From the NCBI GenBank assembly GCA_945900785.1, contig CAMDJM010000008.1, positions 1 through 64,000 on the forward strand: 64,000 bases of DNA. Direction: 5' to 3'. A program made the translations under genes and the position numbers. Each line of letters begins with the position of its first letter. Positions within the stretch are counted from its first letter, which is position 1. Of the stretch, positions 1-9,136 are shown in pieces. Under the pieces are notes generated by a model. That model was given only the letters and a program-made list of their open reading frames with translations, was not told the origin of the DNA and did not search any database. Source of the stretch: Akkermansia muciniphila. Lineage in GTDB: Bacteria; Verrucomicrobiota; Verrucomicrobiia; Verrucomicrobiales; V1-33.

Positions 1-168
1 CTGCTCAGCGCCGAAGACATCGCCTGGGTGCTGGAGAAATACCTCCCCACGCCGCAAGCCACCGAAGCCGAAGTCCAGCAAGCCCTCGCCCGGCGACACC
101 GCCGAAGGCAAATCGACATCGATTCCCGAAAGCGACGAAATCCAGACACTTTAACGGATATTTTATAA
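1..168 (+). CDS. C-terminal end of an unidentified protein (5' truncated by window)
   Basis: An open frame runs from the first base of the window to a TAA at 166-168, giving 55 residues. The first ~30 look like real protein (helical, starting LLSAEDIAWVLEKYLPTP), and the tail is rich in Arg (RRHRRRQIDIDSRKRR). I do not recognise a family. The basic tail could bind nucleic acid, but that is speculation. Nothing co-directional lies close downstream, so it is probably the last gene of its unit. The call rests on codon choice and the clean stop only. Confidence 0.4.
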   Translation: MLSAEDIAWVLEKYLPTPQATEAEVQQALARRHRRRQIDIDSRKRRNPDTLTDIL

Positions 169-593
169 CACAGTAGAACTAAAAACCGGAATGAATTTGA
201 ACAGAAGGCCACAAAGGCCACAAAAAGAACGAGTTCCAGACCTGGGTGGACTCCTCCAGAGGGTGAACGGTCTTCAAGGACGATTACCACGTAAGTCGCT
301 TACTTCCTGCCCTTTGTGACCTTCTGTTCAAACTCTATAATCTTTTCCAGGCTAATATTTGGCGAGGAAAAACAGCTTTTGGGAGCACTTTCGGAGCGGA
401 GTGAGATGCAGCCTCGCGAAAGATTTTCTTCTCTGAGCGCTCGGTGCCAAAGGACGGGCACGGGACCATGGATCTGAATTGGTTTGGCAAACGATGGTCA
501 CGCATTGTTGAGAAAATTGCAATTTAAATGTGGTATTTATAATAATTATGGTTGCGCAGAAACTGGTCCCAGGTTAACACCGCCGTATTACCC
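169..593. other. Intergenic region with inverted repeat, no gene seen
   Basis: About 425 bases without a convincing gene. It contains the inverted repeat listed separately (196-332), followed by a lower-GC stretch (about 500-560) with several TAAT-like hexamers that could hold the promoter of the prepilin-like gene starting at 594. No promoter can be assigned with confidence and there is no Shine-Dalgarno sequence before 594. Confidence 0.5.
196..332. repeat. 22-bp inverted repeat with 93-bp spacer
   Basis: The arm at 196-217 begins TTTGAACAGAAGG and continues CCACAAAGG. Its reverse complement is found at 311-332 with a single mismatch (C versus T at arm position 14). The left arm is followed by a second GGCCACAAA, so the arm end is itself a short direct repeat. 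The spacer has no open frame. Possible meanings are a miniature inverted-repeat element, a large hairpin in RNA, or two members of a dispersed chromosomal repeat family; the sequence cannot separate these. Confidence 0.6.
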
Positions 594-3500
594 ATGAAAT
601 TCGCTCTACTCAAACCATATACCCATCGCCTGGACAACAAACAGCGCGGCTTCAGTTTGCTGGAAATACTCCTGGTCGTGGCCGTCATCTCCACGCTTGC
701 TGCCGTGGGATTTCTCGCATTGACAGGCACCACGACAGCCGTGCAAGCCACCAAGCTGACTAGCGATGTAGGGGTCCTGAACTCCGCTCTGAGGACCTAC
801 GTGATGAGCGGGGGGGGATCTGACCGCAGTAAAAAGCGGCGCGGAAGTCATCGAAAAGCTGAAAACCACCACGACAGTCAACCAGCGCTCCCGCATTGCC
901 GGCCTGCGCGGCACCATGGTCGATCCCCGGATCCAGGGCATTGCCAGCACCGGAAATGGCAAGCCACGGGCTGTGTGGGACAATGTCAGGAGAACCTTTC
1001 TTATCCAAACCGAAGGCGCGGGCTTCAGTGAATTTATCCTCGCGCAGGGCGTGCCTGCCGCCCCCAGGGAGGAATCGCGGCAAACCGCCATGGAGTTGGA
1101 CAGCCGCAATAAATGGATTTGGGGATATGGGGACGGCACCCCACCGACCGTTCCGGCGGGAGTTAGCTCCACCTCGACAGCCATGGACCCCACTCCGGCA
1201 GCCCTTTCCGATCGTGTCAGGATCCAGTTGGAAGCGCCGGTCTTTTCCCTTAGTTCGGGAGCCTACGCGCTAAAAAAATTCGATCTTGCGTTGGAACTGA
1301 ACAACCCCAACCCCCCCTCTGTTTCCGAAATTCTCTATGCCCTCAACGGCGGACCCTATCAGACCTATGAATCCCCCCTCTCCCTGCCGCCGGACACCAC
1401 CGTGACCGCATTCAGCAAGTCTCTCGATTCTGACAACTGGCTGGACAGTGCAAACGACGATCGGACCTTTACAGCCAACCTCATCCCTTTGGATCTGAGG
1501 TTTGATCTCTCCGCCTCCAAGGTGACCTATGCCCAAATCGGCGGCCGGATGCTTCCCGGGGGGCCTGGAGTGGCCGTGGTTCCACCCGGCTGGGCCACCA
1601 TCGCCAATCTTTCCGATATTCCCTCCAGCCATCAAAACAGCTCCGTGTTTATGATTGGCTGGACCTATGACGGGGAAAATCCCTTCACTTCCAGCAGCAC
1701 CGTCCACGGCGCTTCCTTTTCCGACGGATTTCCCGGGCAGGCAGTATCCATTGCCCCCGACATCTGGGGGAGCAACAACTCCCTCAAAATCAGGATCGTG
1801 GCCCTCAGTCTGAATCCCCTGATGGTCACCACCTCGAACACCCTGACACAAAATCTCCACGCCCAGTCCATCGACCTGCGCGCGCCTCTGATCACCCAGA
1901 ACGAGACCACCGGAACCATCACCATGACCCCCGACACCTCCGGCGGGGATATGCCGGAGGGAGCCCGGATTTTTTACACCACCGACGGGAAAGACCCCGA
2001 CAAAAATGTGACCACCCCGGCAAACGCCACCCTTTATACGGGTCCCTTTGCCGGCGCGGGAACCATCAAGGCTGGCATTTACCCGCCAGTCGACGCTGCG
2101 GTCTGGTTCAATGCCAGTCCCGTCGCCACTTATGTCACTCCCCTCCCGCAGAAGCTTCTCAGGCCGGAGATTGCGCTCAGCGGCATGATTTTCACCCAAA
2201 CCACCCCGTCCATCACGGTCACCCTGACCAATCCGAATCCCACCGGGATTTCGCAGATTTTTTATGCGGTCAAGCAGCCCTCCGCGACCTACCCTGCCGT
2301 CACCGCCTGGCTTCCCTACACGGCTCCTTTCGCGCTCACTTCCACCACCTATCCGGGCGGCTTCCACATCAAGGCCTATGCCAAATCCCTGATTCCGACG
2401 AGCCACCTGGACAGTGACCCGAACGAGGGAGCCACCACCGCCGCGTTCTTTGGTATCCCGCTGCTTCCGGAAGTCTTTCTCGTGATCGACGCCTCCGGCT
2501 CCATGACTACCAACTGGGCCAACACCAACCGCTTTGACCGGGTCATCCGGGAAGCCGTGGCCGCCATCGATGGCATGCTCCCGACGCAGAAGTTCAACGT
2601 CATCACCTTCAACAGCGGGCTGCACTGGAGCAATGGCATCCGGGATTTGCAACTGGCCACGCCAGCCAACAAACTCGCCGCCATCACCGCCCTGCAGGCC
2701 CTGAGGAGCTTCGATGGCACCAATTACGAAATTGGCCTGCAGTATGCCCTCTCGCTGACCACCCGGCCGCAGCAGGTGGTCTTCCTCTCGGACGGACAGC
2801 CCAATCAGAGCAATTATCTGGATGAGGTCAACACCCTGAAGGGCCGCGGCATCAAAATCGACACCGTCGGCATCGGATCCACTCTCAGCCAGGCCCCACT
2901 CCAGCAGATGGCCACCCTCACCAGTGCCACCTATCGTTTCGTCAGCGAACCAGGCACCGGCGGCAATCTGGCCGCGCCCGCGTTCTCAGCAGCGGGCACA
3001 GCTCTGGACTACTTCAAGGACCTGCCCTACACCGTCACCCTTACCAATCCCAATACCTCCAAAGACCCCAATTCCCGGATCCGGTATTCCATCAACGGGG
3101 GACCGTTGCAGATCTACACCGGGAAGCTGACGGTAACCTCCGACACTCAAGTGGACGCCTGGTGCGACTCCACCAATGAACTTTGGTTCACCAGCCCGAT
3201 CGTCTCGGAAACATGGACCATCAAGCCCATCAACGCGGTGGCTCCGGTCATCAGGCTCACCGTGAACCAGTTCCAGGACAGCAAGCTGACGACCACGGTG
3301 ACACTCAACAACAACAATGCCGCCGGCCTGACCTCCATGATCTACTGGTTCTCCACGCAGACCGAAGCCCAAGCCAAGTCCTACACCGGACCCTTCATCC
3401 TGAAGGCCGCTGATTGGAATACCTACGCGGCGGAGGATTTGGCATCCATCAGGATCTACGCCCGTGCGGTCGGGGTCGCCAGCTTTGTCCTCAACAGCGG

Positions 3501-4143
3501 GGAAAGTTACGTCGGCCTGTCGAACACGACCACCGCCTTCAAGAACAGTCTGGCGAGGATTCCTCTGGATCCCCCGACGTTCTCCATTCCGGAAGGAACC
3601 TTCAAATACACCGCCTTCCCCATGGACATCATGGTGGAGAATCCAGCCGGGAAAAGCGGGAATAAGTTCCTGAATCTTTGGGTGTCCCTGAACGGCGCGC
3701 CGTTCGGCCCCGTCACTGGGCCGGTGCCGGTCTCGGCCGGAGACATCATAACAGCCTACGTGAAGGTGGACGCGGCGTCCAGCGCCACCAAGCGCAACAG
3801 CGCGACCATTACCCAGACGTATCTTGCCAAGAGCATCAGCCTCAAGGCTCCGGTCATCACCCTCTCCGCGAAGGAGTTCAATGCCACGGTCAAAACCATC
3901 AATGTCACCCTGAGCAATCCCAATCTGTCATCGCAGTCGAAGCTGATCTACTGGTGGGAAGGGCAGGATGAAGCCACCGAGGCCATCACTTACACCGGTC
4001 CCTTCCAACTTTTCAGTGCGGACTGGGAGGCCTATGTCCAAAAAGGACAAGCTTCGGCCAAGCTTCTGGTCCGGGCGGTCGGACTGCAAAGTTTCATCAG
4101 GAAAAGCGGGACCGCCACCGCCGGCCTCGCCAATAAGAACTGA
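594..4143 (+). CDS. Prepilin-type N-terminus plus VWA plus chitobiase-like repeats, giant surface protein; frameshifted in a G8 tract
   Basis: ATG at 594 opens a class III-type leader: basic stretch, then G19|FSLLEILLVVAVIS with the expected Glu at +5, so a prepilin peptidase site plus hydrophobic helix. This frame stays protein-like to the G8 run at 810-817 and then turns into nonsense. Reading on from 817 in the next frame gives DLTAVKSGAEVIEKLKTT and joins the long frame whose first internal ATG is 916 and which runs to 4143. Downstream lie about seven Ser/Gly-rich beta repeats of the chitobiase C-terminal type (motif IYW or IRYSINGGP followed by YTGPF). Between them is a von Willebrand A domain with the MIDAS motif DASGSM (codons from 2488), a distal FDGTNYE and FLSDGQPN. 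The combination suggests an exported, possibly pilus-associated, adhesion protein (inference). Removing one G restores a single ~1180-residue protein. If the frameshift is real, only a ~110-residue pilin-like stub followed by an out-of-frame tail is made. Confidence 0.75.
810..817 (+). repeat. G8 homopolymer at the frameshift point
   Basis: Eight consecutive G residues inside the prepilin-like gene. Seven would keep the frame (AGC GGG GGG GAT), giving SGGD and the continuing pilin-like sequence. Eight shift it. Such tracts can slip during replication and switch surface genes on and off, but they are also classic sites of sequencing error. Confidence 0.7.
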
Positions 4144-4251
4144 AGGCCCGGAAGCCTCAGCCTGCCGGCCCGCTCTGCGGAAAAGGCCCAACCCATGGAA
4201 GTCCTGCCAAGGCATTGAAGGCAGACGGGAGGCAAGGCCGGGACTGATTAA

Positions 4252-4865
4252 CTACCTGCGGGGGCGGACGGCGTTGGCAGCGGCGGATTCCGCGTGGTTC
4301 CGCGCGCGCTGCAGCGCCTGATGGAGTTTTCCAAGGCAGCGGACCGCCCCACTGCCGAAATTTCCTTTGGAAAAATCCCTGGCTCCGGCCTCGAGACAAG
4401 GGCGCAGCAGATGGTCTCCCAGAAAGGGATCCAGTCCATAACCAATCGTGCAGGAAGCCCGGCGGGAGCCCCGGTCAATTACCAGAAGGATACTCCAGGG
4501 CCGGTGAATCGCCGCTTCCCGATCGGGCGGCACACTGGCATTAAAGAGCCAAAAGCCGAACTCGCGCGGATCGGTATCCGCATGCAATTGGCCGATGCAA
4601 ACGTGAACCCGCACCTGAGGCATCGCCTGCTCCAGGGGCTCGGCCACCCGGTCAATCGCCGCCCGCTCCGCCGCCGAAAGGCAGCCCTCCACGTCCATCA
4701 ACCGTTGCAGCGGGGGGGAATCCACGGGAACTTTTCCACACAAGTCCAGCCATTGTAGCCACAATCCGGGCAGTCCGGAACCGGCTCCCTTAACTCCCGG
4801 TAGCAACCAGGGCACGCCATGGGCGGCGGGTCAAAAACGGCAGCAGTAAATGGGCGGGCAGGCAT
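4252..4865 (-). pseudogene. Zinc-ribbon plus TPM-domain protein, frameshifted
   Basis: On the minus strand the N-terminal frame (from 4865 or the internal ATG at 4820) encodes a zinc ribbon, CPGCYRELREPVPDCPDCGY, and ends at a stop soon after the C7 run (plus-strand G7 at 4712-4718). The frame that takes over encodes a domain of the TPM type (formerly DUF477): REFGFWLFNASVP, then RPWSILLVIDRGSRRAS and TIGYGLDPFL, ending at 4252. Inserting one C into the run joins both halves as WIPPPLQRLMD. TPM domains occur in membrane-anchored or periplasmic proteins, some linked to phosphatase activity or photosystem repair, but the substrate here is unknown. No Shine-Dalgarno sequence precedes either start. 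The gene is either broken or carries a sequencing error. Confidence 0.6.
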
Positions 4866-5350
4866 GGAACCAGGCGGAGGAAATTCACTCAATGCCTGGG
4901 CAGGCAAAGCACAAGGGCCGAAACAGGCCTACTGCTGCCAGTCTTCCAGCATCAGGTCAGGAACACGGCCACGACTGTATGAATCACACCCTATAGCCAT
5001 GAGTTTCCCGGTAAACCCGCCCGCGAAACTGGCGCGCCCATGACGGAAGTGCTGGATGCCGCCTTGGAAGGCTACCGGCGGCAGCGCCTGCTGGATCAGG
5101 CGAATGCCGCCTAAGCAGCCCTCGCTGCGGGAGCAGCCGCTTGACGCGTTCCTGCTTGATCACCTGAACCGTGGTTACAGCCTCGTGCTGAAATCCTCCT
5201 GACCTACCTCGAAAAAGACCTCACCGCCGCGATACAATCCGTGATCAATGAAGGCATGCCGCAGGAAAGAAGGAGTGCCCGGTTGTAACCGATACATTGC
5301 CCCTCATAAATCCTGGTTTGACCATCGCGCCAGACGTGCGATTCTGCGAC
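4866..5350. other. Gene-poor stretch with toxin-antitoxin debris
   Basis: Apart from the antitoxin remnant at 5016-5114 nothing coherent is seen. Short in-frame runs around 5120-5240 look like decayed coding sequence but match no family I can name. It fits a region of accumulated gene fragments. Confidence 0.4.
5016..5114 (+). pseudogene. C-terminal remnant of a type II antitoxin-like protein
   Basis: The frame reads PGKPARETGAPMTEVLDAAL then EGYRRQRLLDQANAA and a TAA at 5112-5114. Antitoxins of many bacterial toxin-antitoxin pairs carry just such a segment: a helix with MTEVLDAALE then YRRQRLLDQANAAY, normally preceded by a DNA-binding beta strand and helix. Here the N-terminal DNA-binding half is missing and the segment after ANAA is cut by the stop. 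No matching toxin follows. This is probably a relic. An ATG lies at 5040, so a 24-residue peptide could be made, but that is unlikely to be meaningful. Confidence 0.45.
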
Positions 5351-6066
5351 ATGGAAAAAAAAGCGATCATCCTCGAAACCGCGGACGAGCTGCGTGCGGC
5401 TCGCTCGAGGCAGCCGCTCATTTCTGCGGAGGAGTGCGAGGCTCAGCGCCTGAGACACCGGCGCGCGAGCGAAGCTTTCGCCGAGGCCGTGAAGAACGGG
5501 ACCTCGAAGCCTGGGCGCGTCAAAGTGGCTGCTGGCTGGACGACGTCCGTCCTTGGCTGACAGGCCTGACAAAGGGGGGCGAGGAGCACCGTGTGGTGGA
5601 CCTTTCTCCATTCTATTTGAAAGCCACCTACCCGGGCCGTTATGGATTCACCGTCACCGCCGGGCCGGTGTGGCCGGGACTGGCACCGGCGCTGCCGTTG
5701 GAATATCTCCAGCGCCTCATCCTGGGGAATCACCATTTTGGTGACGACTGGCGGCTGGAAGCGGTGGGCCGGGAGGCAGAGGATCTGGTTATTTTCACCA
5801 CGCAGACCACGGTCGTGGGCGAGGCTGCGGACCCGGAAGAAGTGCGGGAGTTCATGGAAAAACGCCGACTCCTGCTGCTCGACGGCATGGCCATCGGGCA
5901 CCCGGGCGCGTTGTCCTTTTACCGTGATCCCGACCAGCTCGCCGCCTTCGACGCGCACCCGGCCAATGTGCTGAAGGACCGCGACGGAGTCATCCTGCCG
6001 ATTGATCTCATCCTCGTCGAGGCTGGCGATGCGCTGGCCGCGCAACTGGAATCCGCCCTCGGCTGA
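5351..6066 (+). pseudogene. Polyvalent-type kinase-like protein, frameshifted
   Basis: From ATG 5351 the frame reads MEKKAIILETADELRAARS and remains protein-like to VKNG (GGG at 5498-5500), where it derails. The next frame continues DLEAWARQSGCWLDD and runs to TGA at 6064-6066. Adding one G makes a single ~238-residue protein. The second half has the layout I associate with the kinase-like domain found in phage/plasmid polyvalent proteins: EHRVVDL, a Gly-rich strand, LPLEYLQRLILGNHHFGDD, then NVLKDRDGVILPIDLIL. The family assignment is from memory of this pattern, not from a search. Polyvalent domains normally sit in giant mobile-element proteins; here one stands alone. The N-terminal ~60 residues are an uncharacterised helical segment. 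Confidence 0.5.
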
Positions 6067-6576
6067 ACCCGTATGCGCCCTCCACCGCCGCATGCAAACT
6101 TGGTGCCTCAGTTCACCAGCGGAGTTCTGTTTGGGAGCCTTGCCTTCGTCGACGGTCGGTTCGAAGCGAATCGTGAATCTGTGCAAAGCCGATGCCGGAT
6201 GGAGTGGAGGCGGGGTTCCCGAAGTCTGGGAAAGACGGCGTTCCAAGGCCTCTATTCCCTTCGTGCGCCGTGCGCCACGGGCCTGAGGTGTTGTTTGAGC
6301 GAAACGGCGTATTCTGAAAAATCGAAGGCCAAGTCCATTTTTAAAGAATTTCGCCGGTTTATTGAACCCTGATGTGTTTTGCCTGATTCGCGGCCTGAGG
6401 ACATGGTGGCCACCACTTTCAGCGAAGGGTTTCCTTCTTCCATCATCCTTCTGACCGCCTATTCCTTGGGTTCGCCATGGGCCAGAGGAATGGCTTGAGT
6501 GGATTGGCCAGCCCGTAGCCTTGCTCCGATCCGATCCAGCTTGAAAACGTCAGCCAGGATGCGAGAACACCACCGC
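6067..6576. other. Intergenic region, nothing recognised
   Basis: About 510 bases between the kinase-like gene and the TPR gene. Open frames here lack protein-like composition. A GGTTCGA string near 6157 recalls a tRNA T-loop, but no acceptor stem or anticodon arm can be built around it. No terminator hairpin was found. Confidence 0.4.
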
Positions 6577-7959
6577 ATGACTCCTTCCATTCTCCATTTG
6601 GTCCATCTGCTGCAAAGCGGCCGTCATGTCGAATTGGAGTCGGCGGCGCGCGGTTTGCTGGCCCGGGATATGGAGGACAGCACCGCGTGGATTTATCTGG
6701 GGCAAGCGTTGTTGGGGCAGCAAAAACTGGGTGCGGCGGAGGAAGCCGCACGGAAAGCCATCGCCACCAGTCCCGAATCCGACGGCGGGACCTACCTGCT
6801 CGCCCTCATCCTGCTGGAACGCAATCAGCCGAAGGAAGCTCTCGCCGCCGCCCGCGGGGCCATCCGTCAGGATCCCGCCGACAGCTTGAACTACGCCCTC
6901 GCCGCCCGCGCCTTGAACCTGTTGAGCCGGTATGAGGAAGCGGTGGAAACCGCCACTGCCGGTTTATCCGAAAACGGCGGCTGCGACAGTTGCCTCTTCC
7001 AACTCAGTCAGGCCAATTCCTTTCTCGGAAGGCACGCGGAAGCCGATGCTGTCACGCGCACCCTGCTGGCCGATGATCCCGAGGACTCCGCGAACCACTG
7101 CGCACGCGGCTATCACTTGCTCTTCGCCGGCAATCCCGCCGCCGCCCGGCAGCATTTTTTGGAAGCCCTGCGTCTCCAACCAAACAGCGGCGATGCCCGC
7201 TATGGACTCGCCCAGTCCCTGACCAACCGGCATCCTCTCTTCCGCATCTTGCTCAAATTCGCCGTGCTCTGCGACCGCTGGGGCTGGAAGGCGCTCCTGG
7301 GCGGGGTGGCGGGATTTTTACTGCTAACGGAGTTGCCGAAACTCACCAAAGACATTCCGGGCGCGGCCTTTCCCGTCTCCTTCCTCCTCGCTGCCGGGGC
7401 TTTTTTCATGGTTTTGGTGGTGTGCCACCGCACCTTTTCCAGTCTCATGCTGCTGGCCCACCGGGAGACCCGCGCCGTAGTCAGCAAAGCCGAACGGAAG
7501 GCCACCCTTTGGTGCCTGCCCCTCCTGTTGATGGTCGTGATTGCCTTCGCGGGATGGTTCTACGTGGGCAGCCGGACTGGCTCCCTCACCCGTTTTCCCG
7601 GCCAACTTTTCACCTGGGCGCTCCTGACCCATCTGGTCTGGGAAACATTCGATGCGACCCACCTTTGGGTGCGCCGCCGCCTCGCCTGGATCACTTTGAC
7701 CGCCACGGCCGCCATCGCCGTGACCACCGTCATTCAAACGATCCGGGCTGAACGCTTCGCGAAGGATCTGGTAGCCGTGATCAAGCGCCCCACTACTTCA
7801 GACAAGGATGCCCTCAAAGCAGAATTGAAACGGGTGATGGCTCCGCAACAGCAATTGAATCAGCGCGTCCGGCTGGTGGAAATCGCCGTCCTGCTGCTAT
7901 GCACCTTTTCGGAAAACATCCGGCAATGGTTGGAACGCCGCGCCCCGGATCCTGACTGA
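6577..7959 (+). CDS. TPR-repeat protein with C-terminal membrane domain
   Basis: I chose ATG 6577 (MTPSILHLVHLLQSG) because upstream in-frame sequence is not protein-like; this gives 460 residues. Residues ~1-215 form about six tetratricopeptide repeats (for example AWIYLGQALLGQQKLGAAEE, followed by similar 34-residue units with A8, G/A20 and P32 positions). From ~225 there are about five hydrophobic segments (KALLGGVAGFLLLTEL, FPVSFLLAAGAFFMVLVV, LPLLLMVVIAFAGWFYV, FTWALLTHLVW, TLTATAAIAVTTVI). The soluble TPR part probably sits in the cytoplasm as a protein-docking surface attached to a membrane anchor. No partner gene is adjacent and the function is unknown. Confidence 0.8.
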   Translation: MTPSILHLVHLLQSGRHVELESAARGLLARDMEDSTAWIYLGQALLGQQKLGAAEEAARKAIATSPESDGGTYLLALILLERNQPKEALAAARGAIRQDPADSLNYALAARALNLLSRYEEAVETATAGLSENGGCDSCLFQLSQANSFLGRHAEADAVTRTLLADDPEDSANHCARGYHLLFAGNPAAARQHFLEALRLQPNSGDARYGLAQSLTNRHPLFRILLKFAVLCDRWGWKALLGGVAGFLLLTELPKLTKDIPGAAFPVSFLLAAGAFFMVLVVCHRTFSSLMLLAHRETRAVVSKAERKATLWCLPLLLMVVIAFAGWFYVGSRTGSLTRFPGQLFTWALLTHLVWETFDATHLWVRRRLAWITLTATAAIAVTTVIQTIRAERFAKDLVAVIKRPTTSDKDALKAELKRVMAPQQQLNQRVRLVEIAVLLLCTFSENIRQWLERRAPDPD

Positions 7960-8059
7960 GGCAGTTTGCCTTTCGTTCGTGGCCGGTTACGGAGGAAACG
8001 CTTTCCCCCATCGCGCTGGTCCGTTGGATTTAATAAAAAAAGGCCAAAGATTTGGGAGG

Positions 8060-8087
8060 TTGACAAAGCTTGGAGAATGGACAAAAT
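8060..8087 (+). promoter_or_regulatory. Candidate promoter of the toxin-antitoxin pair
   Basis: A perfect -35 hexamer TTGACA lies at 8060-8065. With a 16-base spacer the -10 position is CAAAAT (8082-8087, four of six matches). That would start RNA at about 8094, which is the A of the antitoxin ATG, so the transcript could be leaderless. There is no Shine-Dalgarno sequence close to 8094, which is consistent with this. Confidence 0.4.
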
Positions 8088-8093
8088 GCCATC

Positions 8094-8327
8094 ATGGTAA
8101 AAACGCAAGTTCAGATTCCCGATCACTTGTTCAAAGAAGCGAAACGGCTCGCGGCTGAAAGTGAGATGAGCTTTGCGCACATTGTCCGGCTGGGTTTGGA
8201 GATGGTTCTGAAGGCACGTCCGGTAGGGAGGCAGCCTTCCAGCCAGTGGAAGGTGCCAAAGGGGAAGAACATGGGCCCGCCACTCGTCGCCGGGGAGCAT
8301 TGGACTGAACTTTCCCATGAAGACTAG
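8094..8327 (+). CDS. Antitoxin, ribbon-helix-helix-like (partner of PIN toxin)
   Basis: 77 residues from ATG 8094 (MVKTQVQIPDHLFKEAKRLA). The N-terminal KTQVQIPDHL strand followed by two helices (LFKEAKRLAAESEMS, FAHIVRLGLEMVLKA) is the usual ribbon-helix-helix DNA-binding pattern of VapB-type antitoxins. The C-terminal tail (QWKVPKGKNMG, GEHWTEL) would bind and block the toxin. It overlaps the downstream toxin gene by 11 bases, the tight coupling expected of a type II pair. It should neutralise the PIN ribonuclease and repress its own promoter (family knowledge, not shown here). Confidence 0.75.
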   Translation: MVKTQVQIPDHLFKEAKRLAAESEMSFAHIVRLGLEMVLKARPVGRQPSSQWKVPKGKNMGPPLVAGEHWTELSHED

Positions 8328-8748
8328 CTTTGACCCAAACATTGCGGTCTATGCCTGCAATGACGGATGCCCGGAACAGGAAGCCGCCGTCAAGTTTCTC
8401 GGATCACTTGCCTTGCGCCAGGACGTGGCAGTATCGGAGTTCATGCTGGTGGAGCTTTACTTGAAGCTGCGGAACGCCAAAATATTCGGGGATCCGATGT
8501 CTGCGCCGGAAGCCGCAGCAGTATGTCAGGGGTTTCGTTCGAACACAAACTGGGAGTTGATCGGGGAAGGTCCGGATATGGATGAAGTCTGGAAGCAGGC
8601 GGCGAAAAAGGATTTTGCTGTCCGCCGGATCGTAGACCTCCGCCTTGGCCTGTCATTGCTTCAACACGGAGTGTCGGAGTTTGCCACAGCGAATGTAAAA
8701 GATTTTGAGAAAATAGGATTCAACCGGGTTTGGAATCCTCTTCTATGA
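8317..8748 (+). CDS. PIN-domain toxin, VapC-like ribonuclease
   Basis: 143 residues. The first acidic residue of the PIN active site is in SFDPNIAVYA (Asp6). SEFMLVELYLK supplies the conserved Glu (~41/46). RRIVDLRLG (Asp107) and TANVKDFEKIGF (Asp129) give the remaining acidic positions. PIN toxins are Mg-dependent endoribonucleases that cut tRNA or rRNA and arrest growth. Start ATG 8317 lies within the end of the antitoxin gene, so translation is probably coupled. All catalytic acids are present, so the pair looks intact, unlike the antitoxin fragment at 5016. Confidence 0.8.
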   Translation: MKTSFDPNIAVYACNDGCPEQEAAVKFLGSLALRQDVAVSEFMLVELYLKLRNAKIFGDPMSAPEAAAVCQGFRSNTNWELIGEGPDMDEVWKQAAKKDFAVRRIVDLRLGLSLLQHGVSEFATANVKDFEKIGFNRVWNPLL

Positions 8749-8828
8749 AAGGGCAGCCATGGGGGATTTTGGGCGCGCTCCGGGTTGGCGGAGGTGATGG
8801 GGCAGTAGCGGCAAAAAGGAGGTGGGGC

Positions 8829-9136
8829 AGAGTGGTAACATCGACTGCCAAGTCAATTCATCCATCACCATCAGCAATGATGTGGAACAATTCCATGCTG
8901 ACTACAACAAATTACCCGTCCCGGTGAACGGTTCTGCCGTCAGTGGGGATACCGATACAGATACCTCCCCGGAAAGCCGCTTGGTCACGATCTTCACGGG
9001 TAAGGAAGGTTCTGTCTCTGATCCACAAAACCCAAAGAATAATGACTATTTGTTTCGCGGGATGGGCTTCCGGAACCAGCCCAGCAGATTTGGCCTGACT
9101 GGCGGGAACATGGAAAGGGCTGGATGGCTTGTCTAA
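8829..9136 (+). pseudogene. C-terminal relic of a GspG/prepilin-like protein
   Basis: The frame contains SNDVEQFHADYNKLPVPVNG, then SGDTDTDTSPESRLVTIFTGKEG and QNPKNNDYL. This is the pattern of verrucomicrobial type II pseudopilins after their N-terminal helix (AVEQFYADYNKLP, DTDTS, LVTIL.GKE, QNPRN.NYL). The signal helix with GFTLxE is absent upstream, and after NNDYLFRGMG the sequence departs from the family. It is therefore a truncated remnant rather than a functional pilin. It lies between the toxin gene and the next secreted protein; the rest of 8749-9268 holds nothing else recognisable. Confidence 0.5.

Noticed and set aside
1270-2652. 460-residue open frame on the minus strand inside the VWA gene
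   Set aside because: It is antisense to a clearly coding frame, rich in Gly/Arg without domains; a GC-rich shadow.
6150-6175. tRNA-like GGTTCGA string
   Set aside because: No acceptor, D or anticodon stems can be placed around it.
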